A DNA stretch of 64,000 nucleotides from UBA2882 sp051877575. GTDB lineage: Bacteria > Bacillota > Clostridia > Lachnospirales > Lachnospiraceae. The stretch covers positions 139,879 to 203,878 of the forward strand of contig JBJEJA010000047.1 of the NCBI GenBank assembly GCA_051877575.1, written 5' to 3'. Shown here in pieces: positions 50,569 to 60,551 of the stretch (position 1 is its first letter; each line of letters starts with the position of its first letter). The notes under the pieces are model-generated. The model was not told where the DNA came from. It did no database searches and worked only from the letters and a program-made list of their open reading frames with translations. Both the position numbers and the translations under genes were made by a program.

Positions 50569-51558
50569 TTATGAATCAATCTCTGAACTTATTTTCCGCA
50601 GATAAACAAGATCTTTATCAAACATAAACTGATAAGCTATATACAAAAGCCGGAACACCTGAATATGCCCCTTTGCATCAATATTACCTGAAAACTTTTT
50701 ATTTTCAAAGTCAGGAACACAGATAAAATGCTCTCCCCATAAACCGATCAGCAGCCAGTAATATCCCAGGATCTGACCTGTCAGTGCCGGATCGTCAAAT
50801 CCGAAATTGACATAGGCATTCCATTTTCTCGGCATGATATGCTTAAGCAGACCGATTATTTGATTCTTCGCCTTTCCGATTGCCGTTTTTGTTCTTTCCC
50901 TGCACAGAACTTCTATCCATTTTTCCAGTTTTTCTTTTAAGTCAATCCCCTTGTCCCATATCTCTTTACACTTTTGCAGGATGTTTATGATCACCTGTTT
51001 CAACCTGGCAGGGAAACGCAGCAGTTTCTTCCACAGCTCCGACAGTTTCCTTTTCGCCGTTTCTTCCGTTCTCGGTTCTTCTGTATTCACATGTTCTGTT
51101 TTCGCCTGTTCTTCTGTCGCCGCGTCTTCTTTTGTAGTTTCACTATCTTTCTTATCCGCAGCTTCCTGTACCGACCGTTTTAATGCCGAGGTATCCGAAG
51201 CGGACTTTTCCTTTTCGGTTCTTTTTCCCTTGGGCTTTTCTTTCTTCGTTTTTTCTCTTTTGGGCTTTCTTTTTTTGGTTTTTTCTTTCTTTGGCCTGGG
51301 ATTCAAAAAATCCATAAGCGGAATCCCCAGAAAACGCAAAATGCATTTTTTCCCCTTCTCTCCATAATCAAGAGTAACAGAGATCAGATGAAAAAGCCAG
51401 TGGACTTTTACCTTTGCCGTCAGAGTTTCCTCATAGGAAGCGGTCAGTCTGTATGAAACCGGGAAAAAAACAACCAGCAGCAATAATACCAGAAGAAGTC
51501 CGATCACTGCCAGCAGTACAATTCCAATTATCTTTAAAATCAAGAATACTATTTCCAT
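50569..51558 (-). CDS. DUF2953 domain protein (YtfI-like)
   Basis: 329 residues: an N-terminal membrane helix, a beta-rich stretch, a long Lys/Glu-rich low-complexity linker (about 92-165) and a C-terminal globular part (PALTGQILGYYWLLIG). Usually encoded beside gerW, as here. Function unknown; spore-related by context. Confidence 0.87.
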   Translation of the reverse strand: MEIVFLILKIIGIVLLAVIGLLLVLLLLVVFFPVSYRLTASYEETLTAKVKVHWLFHLISVTLDYGEKGKKCILRFLGIPLMDFLNPRPKKEKTKKRKPKREKTKKEKPKGKRTEKEKSASDTSALKRSVQEAADKKDSETTKEDAATEEQAKTEHVNTEEPRTEETAKRKLSELWKKLLRFPARLKQVIINILQKCKEIWDKGIDLKEKLEKWIEVLCRERTKTAIGKAKNQIIGLLKHIMPRKWNAYVNFGFDDPALTGQILGYYWLLIGLWGEHFICVPDFENKKFSGNIDAKGHIQVFRLLYIAYQFMFDKDLVYLRKISSEIDS

Positions 51559-51559
51559 A

Positions 51560-51904
51560 TTAATATTTCCTATTATATCCGGTAAAATTCATTTCCTTTT
51601 CCTGCATAAAAGAATTTTTAAACCGATAGGTTTTGTATTGTTCGGAAAAATCATCAATCATCTGTCGGACCAATTCCACCGCACTCTCATATCCCGATGC
51701 AAGACCTACAATATGTAAGTCCCCGGTCGGATACGCTTTCTGTTTAAACGCATATCCCGGAATCAGATCAAAATAGTCCCTGCCATCGGATACAGTAATG
51801 ACATAAATATCCAAAAGTCCGCCATGATATTTGATCTTACGTATGATTTTTCTTTTTTGCGGTTCTGTTTCCGCATCACAATACAATTTTTTATATATAT
51901 GCAT
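51560..51904 (-). CDS. Small hypothetical protein
   Basis: About 114 residues, soluble, beginning MHIYKKLYCDAETEPQKRKI and ending with a helix rich in charged residues. ATG 51904 has TAGGTG upstream. Starts 2 nt after the DUF2953 start region in the same operon. I do not recognise the family, although Clostridia often have this neighbour. Confidence 0.7.
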   Translation of the reverse strand: MHIYKKLYCDAETEPQKRKIIRKIKYHGGLLDIYVITVSDGRDYFDLIPGYAFKQKAYPTGDLHIVGLASGYESAVELVRQMIDDFSEQYKTYRFKNSFMQEKEMNFTGYNRKY

Positions 51905-51973
51905 AACTTCACCTAAATAACAGTTTATCATATGCGGTACGAAAAAGGAAGGCATTTTGCCTTCCTAAGTTCT

Positions 51974-52426
51974 TTAAAAATATTTCTTATTTCCCCACAA
52001 ATTACCTTTTTTTAAATCCAGATATTCATTATAGGCCTTTTCCAAAATCTGTTTCTCGTTGCTAAACTTTAAGAGGTGGTAGGCTTCATGATACTTATAA
52101 AAGCCGGAATCCACAAAATGCTCTTCCCGTTGGGGCTTGCTGTAATAACTGTCTGCCATCATCAGATACCAGTGTACCTCTTTGGACACGGTGTCTTCCG
52201 GCACATGAAACGAATATTCGCTTTTACCGATATACTTGATAATCGAAGCCTTTGAACCCGTTTCCTCCAACACTTCCCGTAGGGCCGTCTGTGTGTATTC
52301 TTCCCCTTCTTCAACAGTTCCTTTGGGCAGAACCCATCCTTCATATTTATTTTTAAAATTTTTGTATAAAAGAAGAATTTTTCCTCTGAATATAACCACC
52401 CCGCCACAGCTCGTTGCTTCGATCAT
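51974..52426 (-). CDS. NUDIX hydrolase
   Basis: 150 residues; Nudix box GTVEEGEEYTQTALREVLEE, then TGS. It begins MIEATSCGGVVIFRGKILLL, as in many diadenosine or nucleotide-cleaning Nudix enzymes. Substrate unknown. Confidence 0.9.
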   Translation of the reverse strand: MIEATSCGGVVIFRGKILLLYKNFKNKYEGWVLPKGTVEEGEEYTQTALREVLEETGSKASIIKYIGKSEYSFHVPEDTVSKEVHWYLMMADSYYSKPQREEHFVDSGFYKYHEAYHLLKFSNEKQILEKAYNEYLDLKKGNLWGNKKYF

Positions 52427-52468
52427 TGCAATTCCTCCTGTCGGGTGTAAACTCTGTCAAACCGCATC

Positions 52469-52831
52469 CTAAAATTGAGTGATTCTCATAAACAGGTTGG
52501 CAATTTCCTTTTCGTCAAAGGGTTTCGTGACAAACTCAGTCGCACCATACTTAATACAATCAATCATTTTGTTTTTTTGTCCGGCAGCCGTAATCATGAC
52601 TACGGTGGCATCCGGGTCTAATGCTTTAATCATTCTCAGTGCTTCCATACCATCCAAAACAGGCATTGTGATATCCATTGTCACAATATCCGGTTTATAT
52701 TTCTGGTATTTTTGAACACCTTCCTGACCGTTCACCGCTTCATCCACAACAACATGTCCGTTTCGCTCCAACATTCCCCTTAAGATTTTACGGGATGTCC
52801 TAGAATCATCCACAATCAAAATATTAGCCAC
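52469..52831 (-). CDS. CheY-type response regulator
   Basis: 120-residue single receiver domain: DDSRTSRKILR at the start, phospho-acceptor Asp in TMDITMPVLDGMEAL, and Lys in VTKPFDEKEI. No output domain. Preceded by the CheX-like gene, so probably a phosphate sink or motor/stress signalling pair. Confidence 0.93.
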   Translation of the reverse strand: MANILIVDDSRTSRKILRGMLERNGHVVVDEAVNGQEGVQKYQKYKPDIVTMDITMPVLDGMEALRMIKALDPDATVVMITAAGQKNKMIDCIKYGATEFVTKPFDEKEIANLFMRITQF

Positions 52832-52844
52832 GTTCTTATCCTCC

Positions 52845-53735
52845 CTAACTAATAGAAATATCTGAATCTACAGATAAAATGAAATTCACAACCGCATCCC
52901 CGATCGTTATGGGAAATACGCAGAACTGTTTTCCTCTTAATACAACGGGATTTTCATAAAACGCCGGAGGGACCATATCGATATCAACACCTTCCGTACT
53001 CAGCTCCGTTGCGAATAATCCGTTGATGCAATTGATAAATTCGCCAACCGCATCCAGAGCATCCAGATCCACGCTTTCAAACTCTTCGTCCGCAAACGGA
53101 ACGGCAATTGCCAACAGACTGTTTTCGGAACCGGCAAAACCTGAAACGATCTTATGGTCACCTTCCATTGCCTGCATTGCAAAATTATCGGCAGACAACT
53201 CATCTACCAGATATGCTTTGGATACATATGCCGAAGAATTGATTACACGAATCAGCGTCCTTACCGCAATTCCGCACAATCTGTCATTCAGCTCCGTATT
53301 GGCAGGAAGAAACAGCTTCACGGTTCTCTCGATATCACCGCTGACCAGATCATCCATATCGGAATGCGTAAATCCCTGCTGCTCCTGATATGCATTCAAT
53401 GCTTCATCAATTTCTTCCAGAGTCATAAATCCTTTATCAATCAAAGTCTGGACAAAAATCATATAAATATTACCCTGTTTCTTTAAAAGCTGTCCGACCT
53501 GTTCTTCTGTCAGATATCCCTTCTCCACTGCGATATAACCAAACCGCTTGTCCATAATTGCCTGCAATTGATTGACTTCATCCGCCTGTTCTTTCGTCAT
53601 CAGCTTTTCGGCAACGGCAATCAACCCCAATTTTACCCTTACCGTGCTTTCATATGCAAGCACGTCTGCAAGCTGCTCTTTTGTTAAACGTCCTGCGTGA
53701 ACCAAATAATTACCAAATATTTGATCAAACATCAC
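52845..53735 (-). CDS. CheX-like protein with MshEN-type N-terminal repeats
   Basis: 296 residues. The N-terminal half has repeated short helical units (GRLTKEQLADVL, GYLTEEQVGQLLKK, GFMTLEEIDEAL), like the MshEN/GspE N-domain that binds cyclic di-GMP in other proteins. The C-terminal half matches CheX-type phosphatases (GEFINCINGLFATEL). Together with the adjacent CheY it could dephosphorylate the receiver under nucleotide control, which is inference. Confidence 0.75.
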   Translation of the reverse strand: MMFDQIFGNYLVHAGRLTKEQLADVLAYESTVRVKLGLIAVAEKLMTKEQADEVNQLQAIMDKRFGYIAVEKGYLTEEQVGQLLKKQGNIYMIFVQTLIDKGFMTLEEIDEALNAYQEQQGFTHSDMDDLVSGDIERTVKLFLPANTELNDRLCGIAVRTLIRVINSSAYVSKAYLVDELSADNFAMQAMEGDHKIVSGFAGSENSLLAIAVPFADEEFESVDLDALDAVGEFINCINGLFATELSTEGVDIDMVPPAFYENPVVLRGKQFCVFPITIGDAVVNFILSVDSDISIS

Positions 53736-53810
53736 AAAACCCTCCTTCAGTAAACTACCACTATTTTACAATAGTTTTACAAAAAAAGATAGTCAATTTC
53801 ATGATTTTTC

Positions 53811-55301
53811 TTATTTGACCGAATTTACACCGGAAAAATACGCATCAAAAACTCTTTTTGCAATAGGAACCGCATATTCTCCGCCGGATCCGGCTCCTTC
53901 CACGATAATCGTTACGCATACCTGCGGATCATCTGCCGGCGCAAATCCCGTAAACCACGCATGGCTGTCCGCTTTGTCCTGACTAAACTCTGCGGATCCG
54001 GTCTTGCCGGCCGCCGTATAATCCAATCCCCGCAATTTGGTGGCAGTTCCGTTTTCCACCACACCGGTCATTAGGTCCGTCAAAAAGGCTGCCTCATCCG
54101 CAGTCATCAATGTTGCATATTTTTCGGGAGTATATTGTTTGACCGTTGCACCGTTATAATTTTCAATCCGATCAATCACATAGGGTGTCATAACCACACC
54201 GTCATTTGCAATTGCGGCGGTAATCATATTTAACTGCAGGGGAGATATCTGCGTCTTTCCCTGCCCGATAGAGGTCTGCATAATGTCATATGATCCGGCC
54301 TGGGTTCCCAGCACATAGCTACCCTGAGATGTAGCATACGGCAACTGCAGTTTCTGATTGAACAGCAGATCTTCACAGGTATCTTCCAATCCCCCAAGAT
54401 CCAATGAAAGACCGATATTGGCAAAAGAAGAATTACAGGATTTTTCAAAGCTCGTCTTGAAATCCAGACTTCCGTGGCTGGAACCGTGATAACAGTTAAT
54501 GCGGTCCCCGTTATAGGAAAAAGAACCGCTACATTGATAATGATATCCCGATACATCTCCGTTGTTCTGTCTGTAGTATGCCAACGCAGTAACAATTTTA
54601 AATGTGGATCCCGGCGGGTAAAGTCCCTGTGTAGCGCGATTCAACAGCACACTGCTGGAATCATCATTGACAAGATCTTCCCAGATATCCGCAATCTCAT
54701 TGGGATCATAATCCGGCTTGGAAACCATGGCAATAATCCTGCCCGTATCCGGTTCCGTTACAATGATTGCCCCGTCATATACGCCCAGCGCATCATAAGC
54801 AGCTCTTTGTACATCCAGATCCAGGGTTGTTACGACATTGTCTCCGATATTTTTCTGGGCGGTCATCTCATTTTGTATCTTTTCTCCGATAGATGCATTG
54901 GATGTGAGTAACGCCATATTTCCCAAATACTCGACACCGGTTTTTCCCTTTGTCGCATATCCGACCACATGGGAAAAGAGATTTGCATAAGGATATATCC
55001 TCTCTTCCTCCCCGTTCTCTCCACGTACGGTCTGAGCCAATGTCTCGCCATCTGCCGAAAGGATTTTGCCGCGGATATTTTTCTGCGCCATCAGTTCCTG
55101 CCTCGGATTGTAGGAATTGTTGATTGCGGTTTCGCTTTCCGCATAAACAAAATATATTTCATTGCCGATAACGGCAAGCATGGCCAGAATAAAAACATAA
55201 GTAACAATCCAGAGTTCCCGGTTTCTGTGTTTCTTCTTTTTCCCTGTTTTTGTACCGACTTCTATTTCTTCATTTTCATTCTTCCGCTTCTTTTTTGACA
55301 T
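53811..55301 (-). CDS. Class B penicillin-binding protein, transpeptidase
   Basis: About 496 residues: a basic N-terminus, one membrane helix (about 30-50), then a transpeptidase domain with PPGSTFKIV (SxxK), SCNSSFA (SxN) and AGKTGSAE (KTG). The N-terminal dimerisation domain is short, as in PbpA of Actinobacteria. Overlaps the FtsW/RodA gene by 26 nt, so the pair works on peptidoglycan together. Confidence 0.92.
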   Translation of the reverse strand: MSKKKRKNENEEIEVGTKTGKKKKHRNRELWIVTYVFILAMLAVIGNEIYFVYAESETAINNSYNPRQELMAQKNIRGKILSADGETLAQTVRGENGEEERIYPYANLFSHVVGYATKGKTGVEYLGNMALLTSNASIGEKIQNEMTAQKNIGDNVVTTLDLDVQRAAYDALGVYDGAIIVTEPDTGRIIAMVSKPDYDPNEIADIWEDLVNDDSSSVLLNRATQGLYPPGSTFKIVTALAYYRQNNGDVSGYHYQCSGSFSYNGDRINCYHGSSHGSLDFKTSFEKSCNSSFANIGLSLDLGGLEDTCEDLLFNQKLQLPYATSQGSYVLGTQAGSYDIMQTSIGQGKTQISPLQLNMITAAIANDGVVMTPYVIDRIENYNGATVKQYTPEKYATLMTADEAAFLTDLMTGVVENGTATKLRGLDYTAAGKTGSAEFSQDKADSHAWFTGFAPADDPQVCVTIIVEGAGSGGEYAVPIAKRVFDAYFSGVNSVK

Positions 55302-56610
55302 CCCGCTCTCCTTCCTCTGCCCTGATACAATACAATCCCTGTATGATACAGAACATGATGATCGTAGAAAGCACACTGCTTCCTCCGTAACTTACCAACG
55401 GCAACGTGACACCGGTCAAAGGAATCAGTCTCGTTCCTCCGCCGATGGTCAGGAATATCTGAAAAATATATGTAACAGCCAGACCAACGGCAATCAGTCT
55501 GTAATATTCATTTTTCAGACGCATTGCCACATTCATAAAAGCAATAAAGCTGCTGATACAGACCAGTATCAGGCAGATACTGAAAAACACTCCCAACTCC
55601 TCGGCAATGGCAGAAAAAATAAAGTCTGCCTCTACATAAGGAATGGCGGTGGGATCCCCCTGACACAGCCCCATACCAAACCATCCGCCCGTACCGATTG
55701 CAAACAGGGACTGGGTAATCTGGTAACCGGAACCGTCAATATAAGTCCACGGATCTTTCCATGCCTGAAGTCTGACTCTGACATGGGCAAAGATCTTCGC
55801 CGCTATCATGCCCCCGCCGCAGCCGCTCAAGATACCCACGATCAGATAAAAATAATTTTTTGTTGCAACAAAGACCATCACCACATAAACGACAAAAAAG
55901 ATCAATGCACTTCCTAAGTCTTTGGATAAAACAAGCACAATGACATGAAATGCCGCAACGACTGTGGTAATGACCACCTGCATAAAACTTTTGGACTTGG
56001 CAAACATGCCCGCAACAAAGAAGACAAACAATATCTTTACAAATTCCGACGGCTGAAAGGTATATCCACCGATGGAATAGGAAATTTTTGATCCGTTTGT
56101 CACTGCTCCCAGTACCAAAACCACAGACAGTGCCAGCGCACCCGTGATACCGAATATCCATGTGAATTTTTCCAAAAACCTGAATTTGCGGATCAGGTAA
56201 GGAATAAAAATCCCCAATACAAGAGAAAGCGCAACAATTTTAAATTGCTTTAAAGCCTTGTCAAAATCCAGTCTGGTCAGAATCAGAAACCCGATGGCCA
56301 GCAACATGCACATGTTGTTGAGCAGAAGTTTTCCCACATCCTTATAAAGAGCACGAAACAGTGCTATGGTCGCAAACAGCAGGATCTGCTGAAAGCCGTA
56401 AAATATGATATAGGTCAGATCACTGGTTTCCAGGCAGATTGCCGCAAAGGACACAAAATGAACAATAAACATACAGATAATCTGGCGGGTATAAATCCCC
56501 TCCTTCTTTTCTTCATCGTGTCCGCGGAATGCAGCAAATGATTCATAGGTGAATATTGCCATAAAAACCGCAATCACATATTTGGATAAATCCGATATTA
56601 CCAATGCCAT
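55276..56610 (-). CDS. FtsW/RodA/SpoVE-family glycosyltransferase
   Basis: 444 residues with about ten membrane helices. The family pieces SIGGYTFQPSEFVKI and GVTLPLVSYGGSS are visible. It polymerises lipid II with its partner class B PBP, encoded next. Which of FtsW, RodA or SpoVE it is cannot be told from context. Confidence 0.93.
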   Translation of the reverse strand: MALVISDLSKYVIAVFMAIFTYESFAAFRGHDEEKKEGIYTRQIICMFIVHFVSFAAICLETSDLTYIIFYGFQQILLFATIALFRALYKDVGKLLLNNMCMLLAIGFLILTRLDFDKALKQFKIVALSLVLGIFIPYLIRKFRFLEKFTWIFGITGALALSVVLVLGAVTNGSKISYSIGGYTFQPSEFVKILFVFFVAGMFAKSKSFMQVVITTVVAAFHVIVLVLSKDLGSALIFFVVYVVMVFVATKNYFYLIVGILSGCGGGMIAAKIFAHVRVRLQAWKDPWTYIDGSGYQITQSLFAIGTGGWFGMGLCQGDPTAIPYVEADFIFSAIAEELGVFFSICLILVCISSFIAFMNVAMRLKNEYYRLIAVGLAVTYIFQIFLTIGGGTRLIPLTGVTLPLVSYGGSSVLSTIIMFCIIQGLYCIRAEEGERDVKKEAEE

Positions 56611-56612
56611 CG

Positions 56613-58892
56613 TTATTCGATACCTTTCTTGAAATGCCCTTTTGTAAACTCCGAAAAAGGCAGTGGTTGATTCAACATAAAGCTGTTTAATACCTCTTCG
56701 GTCTGTACAGCGTCCTCTATCGTAAAACTGATCCTGTAATCATCGCAGGCAATCTGTTCCCGCTCTTTATATAAACTGAGAGGGACTCCGTTATAAACGG
56801 TATTTTCACATATCTGACAAATATTCATAACCGGGATCTGTCTGCCCATACGGTCTTTTAAATATGTGATCCCGTTTTGCCCGTCGCATCTGCCGAATGT
56901 TTTTTTGACACATCCTGCCGTCTGCATAAACGGAATATGTCCGTACACCAGATACTCCGTCCAAAGCGTTGTTTCCTGTTCCGAGCCCCGTTTCCGGTCA
57001 CATCCCTGCAGCAGTTCATCCCACTCATACCGGTTCAGTTCGTAAGAACCGACAAAACCGCTAACAGGATATTGTTTTAGGAAAGAAACCGCTTCCGAAT
57101 TGCAGGTATATAAACTGTAATCTGCCATGATTTTTTTATTTTCCGGAGAAATGCCGGCCGCCTGTAACCGATTACAAAGATATCCCAATGCATCCAAGGT
57201 TGTACAGTAAAAACCCGTCAGCCGTTTCATCCATTCATCCGTCAGATAACGGTCACAATAATCTGCAGCCTGTTTTCTGAATACCGGTGGCATTGATAAG
57301 AACAACGGAATATCCGTATCCGGAATCCGTGATCCCGTATAGTTCTGTCCCGGTTCTGTTGCAAGCTCCTCCAACAATGTAAAACAAAGCGCAATCCCGG
57401 TAATTTTCCCCTCCTCTTTCCGTCCGCCTCCTGTGCGATCCGCAAAAGAAAGAACTGCATTCAATTGCTCTGCGGTTGTAACCGCAACTTTATATCCGGA
57501 AACCTGTCCGCTTTCTTTTTTCCCTTTCCGTGTTGTTTCATGCTCCGTTTCTGCTTCGATCCGATTTTCCCGTCCGTTCTCCGTTTCGGATCCGTCTTTC
57601 CGTCCGGGGATATCCGTCAATCTTTCCTTCATGGCATCCAGAGCACGTCTGCGAAGCTCATTCAGTTCCTTCACCGGAATAAAAACATCCTCATCCATTA
57701 TAACCGAAATGTGCTCAAAATGAAACGGGGTATTTCCCGTCTTTGACAGCTGCTTTTCGATATCCGCTGTCCCGGTGGGACGATTCAAGGCTTCAGATAC
57801 CGCCGAAGTACCCGCACACAACACCTTGCGACCGGTCTCATCCCATACTGAAAGCCGAAGAAGTTCTCCTGCACGAACCTTCAGTTCACATTGCAATTCC
57901 AATTTCCGGTCTTTATCCAGAAATTGTTCCTTAATCCATGGAAAATCCTTTTCGTCTCCCGACACATATCCGGGTTTCTGCAAAGTGATCATTTCCGGCC
58001 CGTTATGACGGTGGTAATATCCGGTTTCCAATTCGGTTCTGACATACAGTTTCCGCAGCGTTTCCAAATCGGCTTTGTCCACCTCATAGACAGCATTTCC
58101 ACTTTTTGCCGCTTCATAAAGATCCATATATTTTCGATATATGGCAGTAACGCCCGCCACATAATAAGGATTTTTCATTCTCCCTTCGATTTTAAAAGAA
58201 TCAACGCCTGCGTCCATCAGTTCATGGAGTATGGGCAACGTACACATGTCCTTTAAACTGAGCGGATAAACTTCTTTTTTATCAAATGCGGAATACGGCA
58301 GTCTGCACGGACCGGCACAACGTCCCCTGTTTCCGCTCCTTCCCCCCAGAAAGCTGCTGAATAAGCATTGTCCGGAATAGCAATAACACATGGCTCCGTG
58401 AATAAAGGCTTCTATCTCTATGCCCGTTGTTTGTTTGATCTCTTTGATTTCCTCCAGCGAAAGCTCTCTTGCCGGAACGACTCTGCAGACACCATATTTT
58501 TTCAGAAGTTCCGCTCCGTATTTACCGGTAATACACATCTGGGTACTGCCGTGAAGCAAAAGCCCCGGAAAATTTTCTTTTAACAGTTTTAATACACCGA
58601 AATCCTGAACAATTACCCCGTCCAGACCATTTTCGTAAAAAGGCGTAATAAAGTCACATAAACCGTCCAATTCCCGCTCTTTCACCAGGGTATTCACCGT
58701 CAGATACACTTTTACCCCAAAAAGATGTGCATAGCGTATTGCCTCGCACAGCTCGTCTTTTGTGAAATTGGCTGCATATGCCCTCGCTCCGTATGCTTCA
58801 CCGCCCAGATAAATTGCATCCGCGCCCGCATTGACAGCAGCCCTGAAGCATGCCATATCACCCGCAGGTGCCAGTAATTCTGCTTTTCCCAA
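56613..58892 (-). CDS. U32-family peptidase (DUF3656)
   Basis: About 759 residues. The U32 core carries ELLAPAGDMACF near the start and CYSGQCLFSSFLGGRSGNRG. The second half holds the DUF3656 part and a later segment. Related proteins make hydroxyuridine in tRNA or act as collagenases. TTG 58892 follows ACAGGAG; a GTG at 58949 has no such site. Confidence 0.88.
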   Translation of the reverse strand: MGKAELLAPAGDMACFRAAVNAGADAIYLGGEAYGARAYAANFTKDELCEAIRYAHLFGVKVYLTVNTLVKERELDGLCDFITPFYENGLDGVIVQDFGVLKLLKENFPGLLLHGSTQMCITGKYGAELLKKYGVCRVVPARELSLEEIKEIKQTTGIEIEAFIHGAMCYCYSGQCLFSSFLGGRSGNRGRCAGPCRLPYSAFDKKEVYPLSLKDMCTLPILHELMDAGVDSFKIEGRMKNPYYVAGVTAIYRKYMDLYEAAKSGNAVYEVDKADLETLRKLYVRTELETGYYHRHNGPEMITLQKPGYVSGDEKDFPWIKEQFLDKDRKLELQCELKVRAGELLRLSVWDETGRKVLCAGTSAVSEALNRPTGTADIEKQLSKTGNTPFHFEHISVIMDEDVFIPVKELNELRRRALDAMKERLTDIPGRKDGSETENGRENRIEAETEHETTRKGKKESGQVSGYKVAVTTAEQLNAVLSFADRTGGGRKEEGKITGIALCFTLLEELATEPGQNYTGSRIPDTDIPLFLSMPPVFRKQAADYCDRYLTDEWMKRLTGFYCTTLDALGYLCNRLQAAGISPENKKIMADYSLYTCNSEAVSFLKQYPVSGFVGSYELNRYEWDELLQGCDRKRGSEQETTLWTEYLVYGHIPFMQTAGCVKKTFGRCDGQNGITYLKDRMGRQIPVMNICQICENTVYNGVPLSLYKEREQIACDDYRISFTIEDAVQTEEVLNSFMLNQPLPFSEFTKGHFKKGIE

Positions 58893-58971
58893 TTTAAACT
58901 CCTGTTCTAAAGAAAAAGGCTGTTGTAACTTGTGATCACAACAACCCACTTTTATTAACTTTTATAAATTT

Positions 58972-59376
58972 CTATTTGTTTCCCTTCAATTCCGCTTCCA
59001 GCCGGACAATCTTTTTGGTCCCCTCATTGATCTCCGCCTGCATGGATTTCATGGTTTTTTCCGTACTTTCCAGCTTGATCTGGCTCGCAATCAGCTCATG
59101 CTTCAAATCATATAATTCTTTCTCCTTGCGCTCCAGCTCTTCTTCCAGACCGGCTATTTTCTTCTTTGCTTTAAAGTAATCATCCGCAATATTTAACTGC
59201 AACAGAACATTTTTGTAGTCCACCGACTGTTTTCTGAAACTTTCGATTTTATTATATTCCGCAAGTTTATTATTAATATAAATGGCAACTCTCTGTAAAT
59301 ACTCTTCGCTTTCGTTCCCGCTCAAAGTAAATACCTTTCCGCCGATCATCACTTCTGTTTCGGTTTTTGCTGACAT
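58972..59376 (-). CDS. zapA: Cell division protein ZapA
   Basis: FtsZ-ring stabiliser. About 134 residues: EVMIGGKVFTLSGNESEEYL start, then a long coiled coil. ATG 59376 follows AGGGAGAG. Confidence 0.9.
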   Translation of the reverse strand: MSAKTETEVMIGGKVFTLSGNESEEYLQRVAIYINNKLAEYNKIESFRKQSVDYKNVLLQLNIADDYFKAKKKIAGLEEELERKEKELYDLKHELIASQIKLESTEKTMKSMQAEINEGTKKIVRLEAELKGNK

Positions 59377-59514
59377 ACTCTCTCTCCCTTGTACACCGGC
59401 ACAAGATGTGCCCTGCTTATCGTAAGTCATATACAATATCTATTATAACAAAACAGAAAGAGAAAACAACTGTTTTCACAGAAAAAAATTGCGTTTTTCA
59501 AAAATTTATTGTTA

Positions 59515-60513
59515 TTATTCCGGTCGGGAGAGTCCGAAATGTAAATATGCGGCCGGTGTCACCACACGTCCTCTGGGTGTCCTGTTGATCAGCCCGTTTT
59601 TAATCAGATAAGGCTCATTGACATCTTCAATGGTTCCCGGATCCTCACCTGTTGCCGCTGCCAACGTATCCAATCCCACCGGACCGCCGCCGAATTTTTC
59701 AATCATCGTCATCAGCAGATTACGGTCTACGTGGTCGAGTCCCAGTTTGTCCACATCCAATAAGTCCAACGCCTGTGTGGCTACCTCTTTGGTGATCACA
59801 CCGTCATAACGAACCTGGGCAAAATCGCGAACACGCTTTAAAATCCTGTTTGCCAGTCTCGGGGTTCCCCTGCTTCTGCGCGCCATCTCCTGCGCCCCGT
59901 CCGGCTCAATCTCAACCTGCAGAATACCGGCAGAATGCATGATGATCTGCACCAGTTCCTCAACGCTGTAAAACTCCAGCCTGTTGATCACACCAAAACG
60001 ATCCCTTAAGGGTGCGGACAAAAGTCCCGCCCTGGTAGTTGCACCCACCAGTGTAAATTTGGGCAGATCCAGACGGATGGATTTGGCTGTGGGACCTTTT
60101 CCGATCATAATATCGATACAGTAGTCCTCCATAGCCGGATACAAGACTTCCTCAACCTGTCGGTTCAACCGGTGAATCTCATCCACGAAAAGTACATCCC
60201 CGTCGGAAAGTCCGTTTAAAATTGCAGCCATATCTCCCGGTTTTTCTATGGCGGGTCCGCTGGTCACCTTCATATGGGTTCCCATTTCGTTGGCGATAAC
60301 TCCCGCCAAAGTGGTTTTGCCAAGTCCGGGCGGACCGTAAAACAAAATATGATCCAAAGGATCGTTTCGCTTTTTGGCAGCCTCAATATAAATCTTTAAC
60401 GTTTCCTTCGCTTTTGATTGACCGATATAGTCATCCATTTTCTGAGGGCGAAGGGAACCTTCGATTTTTTTGTCCTCCTCCGTAACGGAGGTTTCAATAA
60501 TTCTCTGTGTCAT
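59515..60513 (-). CDS. ruvB: Holliday junction helicase RuvB
   Basis: 332 residues, AAA+ motor of the RuvAB complex: GPPGLGKTT Walker A, FVDEIHR Walker B, ATTRAGLL sensor, and the winged C-terminal domain (NRTPRGRV). Downstream of ruvA. Confidence 0.98.
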   Translation of the reverse strand: MTQRIIETSVTEEDKKIEGSLRPQKMDDYIGQSKAKETLKIYIEAAKKRNDPLDHILFYGPPGLGKTTLAGVIANEMGTHMKVTSGPAIEKPGDMAAILNGLSDGDVLFVDEIHRLNRQVEEVLYPAMEDYCIDIMIGKGPTAKSIRLDLPKFTLVGATTRAGLLSAPLRDRFGVINRLEFYSVEELVQIIMHSAGILQVEIEPDGAQEMARRSRGTPRLANRILKRVRDFAQVRYDGVITKEVATQALDLLDVDKLGLDHVDRNLLMTMIEKFGGGPVGLDTLAAATGEDPGTIEDVNEPYLIKNGLINRTPRGRVVTPAAYLHFGLSRPE

Positions 60514-60551
60514 GATATTTCCTTACCATTTACAATTCTTATCAGTTTAGA

